A DNA stretch of 64,000 bases from Methylopila capsulata (GTDB lineage: Bacteria > Pseudomonadota > Alphaproteobacteria > Rhizobiales > Methylopilaceae): assembly GCF_016907975.1 (NCBI RefSeq), contig NZ_JAFBCY010000002.1, forward strand, positions 62,001 to 126,000. The letters are read 5' to 3'. The first letter of the stretch is position 1. The number at the start of each line of letters is the position of its first letter. The notes under the pieces were generated by a model. The model had not been told where the DNA came from, did not search any database, and was given only the letters and a program-made list of their open reading frames with translations. The position numbers and the translations under genes are program-made. This document shows, in pieces, positions 36,496 to 44,922 of the stretch.

Positions 36496-38159
36496 TGAAC
36501 TTCGTGCACCGCTACTTCGGCGCGACCTCCGCCGTCTCCGACGCGCGCTCCACCACGCTCGGCTTCGCGCCCGACCTGCTGCGGGAGCCAACCTATTTCG
36601 TCGGCAAAGTGAGAAACCACCTGCCGTTCCGCGAGGCGATTTCGGCGCTGCACCACGTCGTGGTGTCGGACCTCCGCTTCAAGCCGAAGGACCGCACAGC
36701 CTACTTCGCCTGGCTGCAGGAGCACGAGCGCGAGCTTCTGGCGGAGGCGCTGGCCGAGCGCGACGACGCCCGGGGGCGGATCGAGGCGCTTCGCGCCGAG
36801 ACGCGCGAGATCGGCGCGCTTCAAAGCGAGATCATGGGGCCGTTCTACAAGGCGCGGCAGGGCTATTTCGATTGGCTCTACAAGAACAACCGCGACGCCT
36901 GGTTCGTGCTCGATCCGGTCATCACCGTCCATCCGGACGAGGTGTTCTTCGAGTGCTTCAGCCTCGACGAGTCCAGCTACGGGCGGCTGTCCTGCGATCA
37001 CGACGTGTTCGAGCGCATCGAGGACATGGCCTGCGGCACGACGAACATCGACTACAGCCACGCGCTCTACGACGAGTTCCAGAAGATCCGCAGCTACCGA
37101 GAGACATCGCTCACCATCGATCCGACAGGCTTCGAGGTGCAGACGGAAGGCGAGGCGACCTTCCGCGAAGACAAGATCGAGCTGCCGGACAGCTGGATGC
37201 GCGGCTTCCTGCAGGTCTCGAGCGCAATGACGCAGCCGGCCCACGTGGTCGATCTGCAACCGGTGGACATGCACGCGATCCTGTCCCGGCTCGCGGCCCG
37301 GCGGGAGCGGCACGGGCCGCGCTCGCTCCGCTTCCTGCTGACGCCAGGTGAGCCGGTGACGGTTCTGATCGAGCCTTGGAACGAACGGCTGACCTTCCGG
37401 CGCTCGATCTACACAGGCGTCGAGGCCGCCGAAATCCGCGTGTGGGGCCGCCGGCGGCTCACGATCCTCGAACGCGCGCTGCCGCTGGCGCGCTCGGTGC
37501 GGCTGCATCTGCTCGGCACGGGCCTACCGTGCTTCGCCGTGGTCGACTTCGGCGGCCTGCGTTTCACGCTCGGCCTGTCGGGCTGGACCGCCAACGACTG
37601 GTCGCGCGCCGGCCAGTTCGATCTGCTGGCGCCCCGGGCTGAGGTCGACAGCGCGACCGCGACCCGCGTGTTCGACGCCCTGAAGCGCCGGTATCTCGCG
37701 ACGGTCGAGACGCTTGCCGCCGACACGGGCCTCGACCGCGCCGTGGTGTCCGGCGCGCTCGGACTCTATGTGCAGGCCGGCCGCGCGATGTTCGACCTCG
37801 ACAAGGGCGTGTACCGGCTGCGGGAGCTCGTGCGCGACCCGATCGCGCCCGGCGCGCTGCGCTTCGCTTCCGAGCAGGAGGCGAAGGCGGATCGCTTCGT
37901 GGCGGCGGGCCTCGCGACCATCGCCTCCGTCGATCGCCGGGACGGCCAGCGCGTGGTGACGGGAGCCGTGATGGACGACGGCAAGGGCCATGCGCCGCGT
38001 CTCGTGATCGACGCCGACGACCGGCTGACAGGCGCGACCTGCGACTGCTGGTTCTACGGCCACAACAAGCTCGCCCGCGGTCCTTGCGAGCACGTGCTGG
38101 CCGTGCGCCGGCTGTTCCACGGCGAGATCGAGGGCAAGCCGCAGGGAGGGCGCGCATGA
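36495..38159 (+). CDS. retron-associated winged-helix/SWIM zinc protein (type XIII WHSWIM component)
   Basis: A 554-residue protein. The C-terminus carries an intact SWIM motif C516-x-C518-x12-C531-x-H533 (CDCWFYGHNKLARGPCEH), a zinc knuckle that binds DNA or protein. Before it, about residues 393-446 (FDALKRRYLATVETLAADTGLDRAVVSGALGLYV) read as a winged helix. The N-terminal 390 residues are not recognised. An Ala/Glu/Arg helix near 85-120 may be a coiled coil. The start overlaps the preceding stop (TGATG). The pairing with an ARM/HEAT protein and a retron RT matches the WHSWIM component of type XIII retrons. Confidence 0.85.
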   Translation: MNFVHRYFGATSAVSDARSTTLGFAPDLLREPTYFVGKVRNHLPFREAISALHHVVVSDLRFKPKDRTAYFAWLQEHERELLAEALAERDDARGRIEALRAETREIGALQSEIMGPFYKARQGYFDWLYKNNRDAWFVLDPVITVHPDEVFFECFSLDESSYGRLSCDHDVFERIEDMACGTTNIDYSHALYDEFQKIRSYRETSLTIDPTGFEVQTEGEATFREDKIELPDSWMRGFLQVSSAMTQPAHVVDLQPVDMHAILSRLAARRERHGPRSLRFLLTPGEPVTVLIEPWNERLTFRRSIYTGVEAAEIRVWGRRRLTILERALPLARSVRLHLLGTGLPCFAVVDFGGLRFTLGLSGWTANDWSRAGQFDLLAPRAEVDSATATRVFDALKRRYLATVETLAADTGLDRAVVSGALGLYVQAGRAMFDLDKGVYRLRELVRDPIAPGALRFASEQEAKADRFVAAGLATIASVDRRDGQRVVTGAVMDDGKGHAPRLVIDADDRLTGATCDCWFYGHNKLARGPCEHVLAVRRLFHGEIEGKPQGGRA

Positions 38160-38201
38160 ACCGGTTGATGCGGCCGCGCGCGGCTCATAAGCTCAATCTA
38201 T

Positions 38202-38432
38202 TGAGGGGCGCCGGACGGCGAGGACCTTGCAACCCGGGCGGCGCTTCGCCGTCCTTGCACCTTGCCCCACCACGCGTCACTGGCCCGCTCTTCACTGGGG
38301 CGGCGCTCGGGACCTGTGCGGTCTTACGGTTTGGGTTCGTTGAACCCAAGACCGCACAGGTCCCGGCGCCGCCTTCGAGTGGACCGGTCCAGTCCCAGGA
38401 CGAGACGAAGGCGAACCGTCCGGCGCCCCTCA
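38202..38432 (+). ncRNA. retron msr-msd RNA gene
   Basis: A perfect 17-bp inverted repeat bounds the element: TGAGGGGCGCCGGACGG (a1) at 38202-38218 and its complement (a2) at 38416-38432. Within it, the msr part shows a GC stem-loop at 38236-38254 (GGGCGGCG, loop CTT, CGCCGTCC). The msd part holds a very long hairpin at 38299-38373. The element fills the gap between the SWIM gene and the RT gene, which starts 35 bases after a2, exactly as in known retrons. The branching guanosine should lie just after a1, in the CGAGGACC stretch, but its identity cannot be fixed by eye. The product would be a branched RNA-DNA molecule (msDNA). Confidence 0.93.
38299..38373 (+). other. msd long hairpin (template for the reverse-transcribed DNA)
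   Basis: Stem segments are GGCGGCGC/GCGCCGCC (8 bp), CGGGACCTGTGCGGTCTT with its exact complement (18 bp) and GGGTTC/GAACCC (6 bp), 32 bp in all. There is a one-base bulge at 38307 and a seven-base bulge at about 38326-38332 on the 5' side only; the loop is GTT at 38339-38341. The strand asymmetry makes one-sided bulges that are common in msd stems. A 12-base palindrome at 38380-38391 follows. Confidence 0.9.
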
Positions 38433-38466
38433 GCCTTCCCCGCGGGACCGCCGTCGAGGCGCGCGC

Positions 38467-40287
38467 ATGAGCGCGCAGCCCGGCGAACTGACGCGCCAGC
38501 AGCTCTACGACCGCATCCGCGAGAGCTCGAAGGACGAGGTCATCCTCGAGGAGATGATCCGCCTGGGCTTCTGGCCGCGGAACGCGAACAAGCCGGACGT
38601 GCCGGAGGCGCTGATCCGCCGCCGTGGCGAGATCGACCGCGAGCTCGCCGCGCTGCATGCGCAGGAGGCCCGCTGGCGCGATCCCGACGCCGCCCTCAAG
38701 GAGATGCACAAGCGCCGCAAGAAGGCGGCGATGGAGCGGCGCAAGGAGACCAAGCGCGGGCATGCGCAGACGCGTTACGAGCGCGCTGTGGCCTGGCGGG
38801 AGCGACGCGCCACAGAGATTCTGTATCTCGGCGAGGGCGTGTCCGGCGGCCTTGGCGGAACCGATCCCGCGCGCCCCCTGAAGGCCGGCCTGCCCGAGAT
38901 CACGAGTCCGAAGGCGCTCGCCGACGCGATCGGCGTGCCGCTCGCGGAACTGCGCTTCCTCGCCTACGACCGCAAGCTCTCGCGGATCAGCCACTACCAG
39001 CGCTTCGCGATCGCGAAGAAGACCGGCGGCGTGCGCCAGATCTCCGCGCCGATGCCGCGGCTCAAGCGGGCGCAGTACTGGATCCTCGACGCACTGCTCG
39101 GCCACGCCGCCGTGCACGACGCCGCCCACGGCTTCGTTCGCGGCCGGTCGATCGTCACCAACGCCGCTCGCCACGTCGGCCGCGACGTGGTGGTGAACCT
39201 CGACCTCAAGGACTTCTTCCCGACCCTCGACTTCCGCCGGGTGAAGGGCAAGTTCCGCGGCCTGGGCTACGCCGAGCCGGTCGCGACCGTGCTCGCGCTG
39301 ATCTGCACCGAGCCCGACGTGGACGAGATCGAGATCGACGGCGAACGGCTGTTCGCGGCGCGCGGGCCCCGCCGTCTGCCGCAGGGCGCGCCCACGAGTC
39401 CGCTGCTGACGAACCTGATCTGCGCGCGGCTGGACGCCCGTCTCACCGGCCTCGCCGCCTCGCTTGGCTTCGTCTACACGCGCTACGCCGACGACATGAC
39501 CTTCTCGGCCTCCGGCGAGGCCGCGGCCAAGGTCGGCGCGATGCTGAAATTCGTGAACGAGATCGTCGCGGCCGAAGGCTTCGTGGTCCATCCCGACAAG
39601 ACGCGGGTGATGCGCCGGGGCGGGCGCCAGGAAGTGACGGGCCTAGTGGTCAACGAGCGCGTGGCCGTGCCGCGCGACGTGCTGCGGCGGTTCCGGGCGC
39701 TGCTGCACCAGATCGAGGCCACGGGTCCCGCGGGAAAGCGCTGGGGCAAGGCCCGCGACGTGATGGACGCCGCGACCGGGTTCGCCTGCTTCGTCCGCAT
39801 GGTGACGCCGGAGATTGGCGAAGAACTGCTCGCGACCGTCCGTCGTCTCGACGCGCGCCATGGCGCGGCCCGCGCGGGCGCCGCGCCCTCGAAATCGCCG
39901 CACGGCGACTTCCGCGGCAAAGCTGCGGCCGGCGTCGCGCCCCTCGCCCGCTGGTGGACGCCGGCCGAGCCTCCGCCGCCGGAGCCCGAGCCGATCCTGC
40001 GTGAGCCGGAAGCCGCGCCGGAGCCTGATCCTCCGACTTCGCCGCAGCGGCCGCGCAGCGCCCTCGACATCGCGGGCCTGCGCGCCGAGATGCGCGACCG
40101 GGCGGCCTCTGCGCCCGAGCCCCAGCCGGACGAGACGGAGATGAAGCCCTGGGTCGCGGCGATCGGGATCTTCGTTCTCCTGAACGTGGCGTTCGGGATT
40201 CATCCCCTGTTGGGTTTGATCGCGCTCGTCGCCACGGTGGTGATGGTCATTCGCCGCGCCCTGCGCCGGCGCAGACGGCGGCGCTGA
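38467..40287 (+). CDS. retron reverse transcriptase with C-terminal membrane tail
   Basis: A 606-residue reverse transcriptase. Palm motifs: NLDLKDFFPT (D246), LPQGAPTSPLLTNL and Y340-A-D-D343 as catalytic site. Both retron hallmarks are present: NAxxH at N232-H236 (NAARH) and VTG at 390-392. About 150 N-terminal residues are basic and helical. After the thumb comes a Pro/Glu-rich linker (about 495-555), then a hydrophobic C-terminus from M559 (two segments, FVLLNVAFGI and GLIALVATVVMVI) ending in RRALRRRRRRR, most simply a membrane anchor, which is unusual for a retron RT. The gene follows the msr-msd by 35 bases. It should copy the msd and work with the two upstream proteins in phage defence. 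Confidence 0.93.
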   Translation: MSAQPGELTRQQLYDRIRESSKDEVILEEMIRLGFWPRNANKPDVPEALIRRRGEIDRELAALHAQEARWRDPDAALKEMHKRRKKAAMERRKETKRGHAQTRYERAVAWRERRATEILYLGEGVSGGLGGTDPARPLKAGLPEITSPKALADAIGVPLAELRFLAYDRKLSRISHYQRFAIAKKTGGVRQISAPMPRLKRAQYWILDALLGHAAVHDAAHGFVRGRSIVTNAARHVGRDVVVNLDLKDFFPTLDFRRVKGKFRGLGYAEPVATVLALICTEPDVDEIEIDGERLFAARGPRRLPQGAPTSPLLTNLICARLDARLTGLAASLGFVYTRYADDMTFSASGEAAAKVGAMLKFVNEIVAAEGFVVHPDKTRVMRRGGRQEVTGLVVNERVAVPRDVLRRFRALLHQIEATGPAGKRWGKARDVMDAATGFACFVRMVTPEIGEELLATVRRLDARHGAARAGAAPSKSPHGDFRGKAAAGVAPLARWWTPAEPPPPEPEPILREPEAAPEPDPPTSPQRPRSALDIAGLRAEMRDRAASAPEPQPDETEMKPWVAAIGIFVLLNVAFGIHPLLGLIALVATVVMVIRRALRRRRRRR

Positions 40288-40296
40288 ACCCACGCG

Positions 40297-40959
40297 TCAG
40301 GTCGACGAGGGAACATCGAGCAGCGTCGCGACCAGTTCGCGGAGGTCGGCGATGTCGCTCCCGATGCGGCCGTCGCGGCGGCTCGACGACGCGTAGAAGA
40401 TCCCATCGAGCTGAAGGCTGATGGTTCGGGCCGTCTTGACGACGTCGACCTCCCTGAACTGCCCCGCAGCGATCCCGCGGGCGACGCAGTCCTCGAGCAG
40501 ACCTTGCTCGAAGGCGTAGAAGTCCGCGATCAACGCCCCGGCGCCGGTCCTGTCCTCGCGCGAGGCGGAGTGGTCCGACATCAGCTGCGTCATCCGGGCG
40601 ACCGTGGGGGCGATCGACACATGCAGATCGAGCCACGACAGGATCTCCGAACGGGGGTCGGCGGCCGTCGCGCGCGCGGCCGCGTAACCGCTTCGCAGTT
40701 GCTCGATCGCGTATCCGAGGGCGCGGCGGAAGAGGTCCTCCTTGCTCTCGAAGTAGTGGTAGATCAGCGCGGGGTTGATGCCGCACGCGGCGGCGATGTC
40801 GCGCATCGTGACGTTCGAATAGTGCCGCTCGGCGAACAGCCTGAGCGCTTCGTCGAGGATCAGTTCGGTCCGCAGCGCCGGCGCCAAACGCCGCCGCGTC
40901 CTGGGCTCCGAACCGCCTGACGGGCTGGGCGCCCCGCGCGCAGTCCGCGCCTTCGTCAC
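40297..40959 (-). CDS. TetR-family regulator
   Basis: A 220-residue TetR repressor. The HTH is NVTMRDIAAACGINPALIYHYFESKEDLF. The frame is open up to an ATG at 41043 and beyond, but the GTG at 40959 (VTKARTARG) has GGGAGG five bases ahead, while the longer start has no ribosome binding site and abuts the palindrome. It diverges from a flavin monooxygenase/flavin reductase pair, with an 18-base palindrome between, so it probably represses that pair and itself until the substrate binds. Confidence 0.85.
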   Translation of the reverse strand: MTKARTARGAPSPSGGSEPRTRRRLAPALRTELILDEALRLFAERHYSNVTMRDIAAACGINPALIYHYFESKEDLFRRALGYAIEQLRSGYAAARATAADPRSEILSWLDLHVSIAPTVARMTQLMSDHSASREDRTGAGALIADFYAFEQGLLEDCVARGIAAGQFREVDVVKTARTISLQLDGIFYASSSRRDGRIGSDIADLRELVATLLDVPSST

Positions 40960-41043
40960 AGGCGCCTCCCACGGAATCGAGACCTTTCGGCCCGGCGACG
41001 GCGCCTCGTTTTTGTGCTGCACATCGACGGTCTCATAGGCCAT

Positions 41044-41061
41044 ATTAAACACATGTTTAAT
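41044..41061. promoter_or_regulatory. TetR operator candidate
   Basis: ATTAAACA-CA-TGTTTAAT, a perfect 8-bp dyad, stands alone as an AT-rich site in GC-rich DNA between the divergent TetR and monooxygenase genes. Size and place fit a TetR operator. Confidence 0.65.
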
Positions 41062-41241
41062 AGTGCCGTCGAGCACGGCGCGCGGGTGGGACGGTCGCGA
41101 TTGGACAACGGGTTCAGCGAGTTCCGCGCCGGGCGTCTCACCGGCCGCCACAACCTTTGCGTCCGAGGCGCGTGTCTCCGGACCCCGACGGAACGCGCGC
41201 TCCCCGCGACGACGCGCTGCGCCTTTGAGAAGGACTGACCC

Positions 41242-42555
41242 ATGGCCGACAAGCGCTTCCACCTCGCGTGGTTCATGAACTTCACGCCCGACGAGTGGCG
41301 CGAACCCTTCGGCCAGGGCGGCCGACCGTGGGACGGGCAATTCTACGTCGAGATGGCGAAGACGTTGGAACGCGCCTGCTTCGACTACATCATGATCGAG
41401 GACAAGCTGATGGTGCCGCAGACCTATGGCGGCTCCACCAAAGCCTCGCTGAACCACGGCATGATGGTGCCCAAGCACGACCCGGCGCCGCTCGCGGTGG
41501 CGATGGGCATGGCGACCTCGCGGCTCGGCGTGGTCGCGACGATGTCGACACTCGCCTATCCGCCGTTCCTGATGGCGCGGCTGTCCTCGACCATCGACAG
41601 CCTGACCAACGGCCGCTTCGGCTGGAACATCGTCACGAGCGCGGAAGACCTCGCCGCCCAGAACTTCGGCCTCGACAAGCTGCCGCCGCGCGACCAGCGC
41701 TACGAGATGGCCGACGAGTACATGGAGGTCATGGGCAAGCTGTTCGACAGCTGGGACAAGGACGCCGTCGTCCTGGAACGCGACGCCGGCGTCTACGCCG
41801 ACGACCGGAAGGTCCGGACGATTGATCACGTGGGCAAGTACTTCAAGGTGCGCGGGCCGCTCAACACGGTGCCGTCGCCGCAGCAGCGACCGCTCTACGT
41901 TCAGGCCGGCGCCTCGCCGAAGGGCCGCGACTTCGCCGCCACCCACGCCGACTCGATCATCTCGGTCGCGAGCGGCGTCGCCGAGATGAAGAAGTTCCGC
42001 GACGACGTGCGGACGCGGGCGGAGACGTTCGGCCGCGATCCCGACAGCATCAAGGTGCTGTTCTGCGTGACGCCGACGCTGGGCGAGACCGACGCGGAGG
42101 CGCGCGAGAAACACCAGCGGATGCTGAACTCGCCGCATTTCATCGTCGACACGCTGGCCTCTCTCTCCGCCATCACGGAGATCGACTTCGCGCAGTTCGA
42201 CGTCGACAAGCCGCTGCCGGAAAAGCTCGTCACGAACGGCGAGTCCGGCACGCTCGACAAGTTCCAGCAGTGGGGCAGCGGCAAGACCCTGAAGGAGCTC
42301 GTGGTCGATGGCGGCGGCGGTCTCGTCTCGTCGGTCGAGCTCGTCGGCGCGCCGGACACGGTCGCGGAGCGGATGGGCGAGATCATGGAGGAGGTCGGCG
42401 GCGACGGCTTCCTGATCACGACGCCGGTGCTGCGGGTGAGCCGCCGCTTCATCGTCGAGATCGCCGACGGCCTCGTCCCCGCGCTCCAGAAGCGCGGCCT
42501 GGTCAGGACCTCCTACGCGCACGCAAAACTTCGGGACAATCTTCTCGATTTCTGA
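41242..42555 (+). CDS. FMNH2-dependent monooxygenase (NtaA/SnaA/DszA family)
   Basis: A 437-residue LLM-class oxygenase of the NtaA/SnaA/SoxA(DszA) branch. It starts [27 protein letters not shown], with [28 protein letters not shown] and [17 protein letters not shown]. Members attack nitrilotriacetate, dibenzothiophene sulfone, pristinamycin or related compounds with FMNH2 and oxygen. A flavin reductase gene follows after 19 bases, so the two form a two-component system. The substrate is unknown. GAAGGA precedes the ATG. Confidence 0.93.
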   Translation: MADKRFHLAWFMNFTPDEWREPFGQGGRPWDGQFYVEMAKTLERACFDYIMIEDKLMVPQTYGGSTKASLNHGMMVPKHDPAPLAVAMGMATSRLGVVATMSTLAYPPFLMARLSSTIDSLTNGRFGWNIVTSAEDLAAQNFGLDKLPPRDQRYEMADEYMEVMGKLFDSWDKDAVVLERDAGVYADDRKVRTIDHVGKYFKVRGPLNTVPSPQQRPLYVQAGASPKGRDFAATHADSIISVASGVAEMKKFRDDVRTRAETFGRDPDSIKVLFCVTPTLGETDAEAREKHQRMLNSPHFIVDTLASLSAITEIDFAQFDVDKPLPEKLVTNGESGTLDKFQQWGSGKTLKELVVDGGGGLVSSVELVGAPDTVAERMGEIMEEVGGDGFLITTPVLRVSRRFIVEIADGLVPALQKRGLVRTSYAHAKLRDNLLDF

Positions 42556-42574
42556 CTTCGAAAGACGACAGACG

Positions 42575-43090
42575 ATGACGACGACAGCCGAAGCCGCGCC
42601 CGTCGCACGAGAGCGCTATCGCGACGCGATGGCGACGGTCGCGGCCGCGGTCAACGTCGTGACGACCGATGGCCCGGCCGGCCGCGCAGGCTTCACGGCC
42701 ACCGCCGTCTGCAGCGTGACCGACGCCCCGCCGACGCTGCTGGTCTGCGTGAAGCGCGACAGCTCCGTCGGGGAGGCGTTTCGGGCGAACGGCGCGCTCT
42801 GCGTCAACACGCTGGCGCCGGGCCACGTCGCCTTGTCGAACCTCTTCGGCGGACGGACCCCCGCCGAGGAGCGGTTCGCGGCCGCGACCTGGTCGACGGG
42901 CGCGAGCGGCGCGCCGATGCTCGAGGGCGCCCTCGCCTCGTTCGACTGCCTGATCTCCCGCGTCGTCGAGGTCGGCACCCATGCGGTGCTGTTCTGCGAG
43001 GTCGTCGGCGTCAGGCTCGGGGACACAAGCGAGGGGCTGATCTATGTCGGCCGGCGCTACGACGCGGTCGCGGCCGTCCGCGACCGCTGA
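42575..43090 (+). CDS. flavin reductase (two-component monooxygenase partner)
   Basis: A 171-residue flavin reductase-like split-barrel protein. [40 protein letters not shown] and [17 protein letters not shown] are the family signature (HpaC/NtaB type). It makes FMNH2 with NADH for the upstream oxygenase. Stop at 43090, followed by a region without genes. Confidence 0.94.
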   Translation: MTTTAEAAPVARERYRDAMATVAAAVNVVTTDGPAGRAGFTATAVCSVTDAPPTLLVCVKRDSSVGEAFRANGALCVNTLAPGHVALSNLFGGRTPAEERFAAATWSTGASGAPMLEGALASFDCLISRVVEVGTHAVLFCEVVGVRLGDTSEGLIYVGRRYDAVAAVRDR

Positions 43091-43206
43091 TCAACCCCGT
43101 GCTAGTCTAAGTGCTCCGTCCCGGCTTGAGGCGCCAGCGAGGATCATCTTCGATCCCCCGCCCATCCCAACGCATGTTGTGGAGAGTGGCTGGTTCCGCT
43201 GGGATC

Positions 43207-43548
43207 TTATCCTGGTTCGGGGTTGGTCGCCGGCCCTCCGGTTTCGGCGGCGAGGTCCGCCGGCGCCTGAGGCTTCGGGGCCGCCTCCCCCACCGGGGAC
43301 GATCCGGCGGCGGCAGCGATGAGCGACGACACCGGATCTCCGGCCGCGAAGCCGGCCGCCTTCAGGAGCTCCGCCAGGACCGGGCTCTGCGCGTTGTAGG
43401 CGAGCAGCTGACCCGCCAGCCCCTCTCCCATGCCGACGCCGGAGCCGCCGCCATCGCCGCGCCCCAGCATGCCGCCCGTATCGAAGATCCGAATGTCGGA
43501 GATCTTCTCGATCGGCTTGACAATCTCCGCCAGCGCCAACGGCGCCAC
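43207..43548 (-). pseudogene. C-terminal remnant of a flotillin-like gene
   Basis: A minus-strand frame of about 113 codons reads APLALAEIVKPIEKISDIRIFDTGGMLG, then a Gly-rich stretch, then QLLAYNAQSPVLAELLKAAGFAAGDPVSSL. This is the end of a flotillin/SPFH protein as found in alphaproteobacteria. The N-terminal SPFH domain and coiled coil are missing: upstream of 43548 the same frame runs on without any flotillin character. It appears to be a truncated, dead gene left at the border between the monooxygenase pair and rtcB. Confidence 0.55.
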
Positions 43549-43818
43549 GCGGGGCCGCGGCGTGTCCCAACCGCGACACCGGTGAGGTGCAATCGGCTCA
43601 CCTCCCCATCCCGGCTTGATTTTCCCGCATCCGGCGGTCATCTGATGCGCTCTCGCTCCTGGATGTCCGGGAGCCTCGAAGGCAAGGAGACGGTCATGGC
43701 CGCTCGCTTCGCCCGCATGGGCCAGAGCCTCTAAGCCCACCGACTTCTTTCGAAGGCCGGTGACCTTGCGACGCGCGTCGCCCTCGAAAAGAGCAGCGCG
43801 CCTTCGAGACGAATTCTT

Positions 43819-44922
43819 ATGACCAACTCCTATCCGGCGGACGCGCGGCTGCGCGTCTTCGCAACCGCGGCCTCGTGGATCGAGGGCGCCGCCGTGCGCC
43901 AGCTCGAACAGACGCTTCAGCGCCGCGGCGTCGTCGCGGTCGCCGCGATGCCCGATCTCCATCCCGGCCATAAGGGTCCGGTCGGCTGCGCAGTGCTGGC
44001 CGACGGGGTCGTCCATCCGGACATCGTCGGGACTGATATCGGCTGCGGTATGACGTTGTGGCGGCTCGACGGCCTGGTGCGACGGCTGCGGATCGACAAG
44101 GCCGTGCGCGCGCTCGAGCGACTCGGCGACACAGACGGGCTCGACCTCTCCGAGGCCGCAGCTGCAGGCGTGTCCGCCGACATCGCCAGTCGTCACGCCG
44201 ACGCGCTCGGGACGGTCGGCGGCGGCAACCACTTTGTCGAACTCCAGACCGTGGAACGGATCATCGACGCGCCGTCCTGCGCCGAGACAGGGCTCGAGGT
44301 CGGCGCCCTGCTGCTCCTGGTCCATTCCGGCTCGCGCGCCCTCGGCCCGGAGGTTCTGGCGCGTCATCCCCATGCGCATGGCGAGGGCCTCAGACTTGAC
44401 GAAGGCGGCGCGGCCTATCTCGTCGATCACGACGCGGCGGTGGCCTTTGCGCGGCTGAACCGCGCCGTGTTGGCCAAGCGGGCCGCGGCCCTGCTCGGCC
44501 TCGACGGAACGCCGTGGCTCGACGTTCCGCACAACCATGTCACGACGGACGGCGTCGAGGTCCTTCACCGCAAGGGCGCGGCGCAGGCGGATCTCGGCCT
44601 CGTGCCCGTTCCGGGGTCGCGTGGGGCGATGACCTACCTCGTCCGGCCGGATCCGGACGCGCCTGGCGCGTTGCGCTCGATCGCCCATGGCGCCGGCCGC
44701 AAGCGCGACCGCGCCTCGATGCAGGGCAAGAGCGACCAGCGCGATCGGCCGAACCCGGTTGGCAACCGCGTCATCTGCGCCGACGCCAAGCTCGCGCGCG
44801 AGGAGGCGCCCGAAGCCTACAAGAACATCGCCCGAGTGGTCGCTGACCTCGAGACTCACGGGCTCGCGAGGACGGTCGCCCTTCTGAAGCCGGTCGTCAC
44901 CTTCAAGACCGGGAGGGCGTAA
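43819..44922 (+). CDS. rtcB: RtcB-family RNA ligase paired with PrfH
   Basis: A 367-residue RtcB-type ligase, shorter than housekeeping RtcB and typical of the version next to prfH. It shows MPDLHPGHKGPVG, GTDIGCGM with the metal-binding cysteine, GGGNHFVE, HSGSR and the guanylylated histidine in IAHGAGRKRDRA. RtcB joins 2',3'-cyclic phosphate and 5'-OH RNA ends using GTP and Mn2+. Its stop overlaps prfH by one base. The pair is known to reseal 16S rRNA cut at the decoding centre by toxins such as colicin E3. Confidence 0.93.
   Translation: MTNSYPADARLRVFATAASWIEGAAVRQLEQTLQRRGVVAVAAMPDLHPGHKGPVGCAVLADGVVHPDIVGTDIGCGMTLWRLDGLVRRLRIDKAVRALERLGDTDGLDLSEAAAAGVSADIASRHADALGTVGGGNHFVELQTVERIIDAPSCAETGLEVGALLLLVHSGSRALGPEVLARHPHAHGEGLRLDEGGAAYLVDHDAAVAFARLNRAVLAKRAAALLGLDGTPWLDVPHNHVTTDGVEVLHRKGAAQADLGLVPVPGSRGAMTYLVRPDPDAPGALRSIAHGAGRKRDRASMQGKSDQRDRPNPVGNRVICADAKLAREEAPEAYKNIARVVADLETHGLARTVALLKPVVTFKTGRA

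Noticed and set aside
38467..40287. Group II intron, diversity-generating or Abi/UG-type reverse transcriptase
   Set aside because: There is no maturase X domain, HNH domain or intron RNA ends around it. NAARH and VTG motifs plus the a1/a2-bounded RNA identify a retron.
40960..41043. Upstream ATG start for the TetR gene
   Set aside because: No ribosome binding site precedes 41043 and it abuts the operator palindrome; GGGAGG precedes the GTG at 40959.
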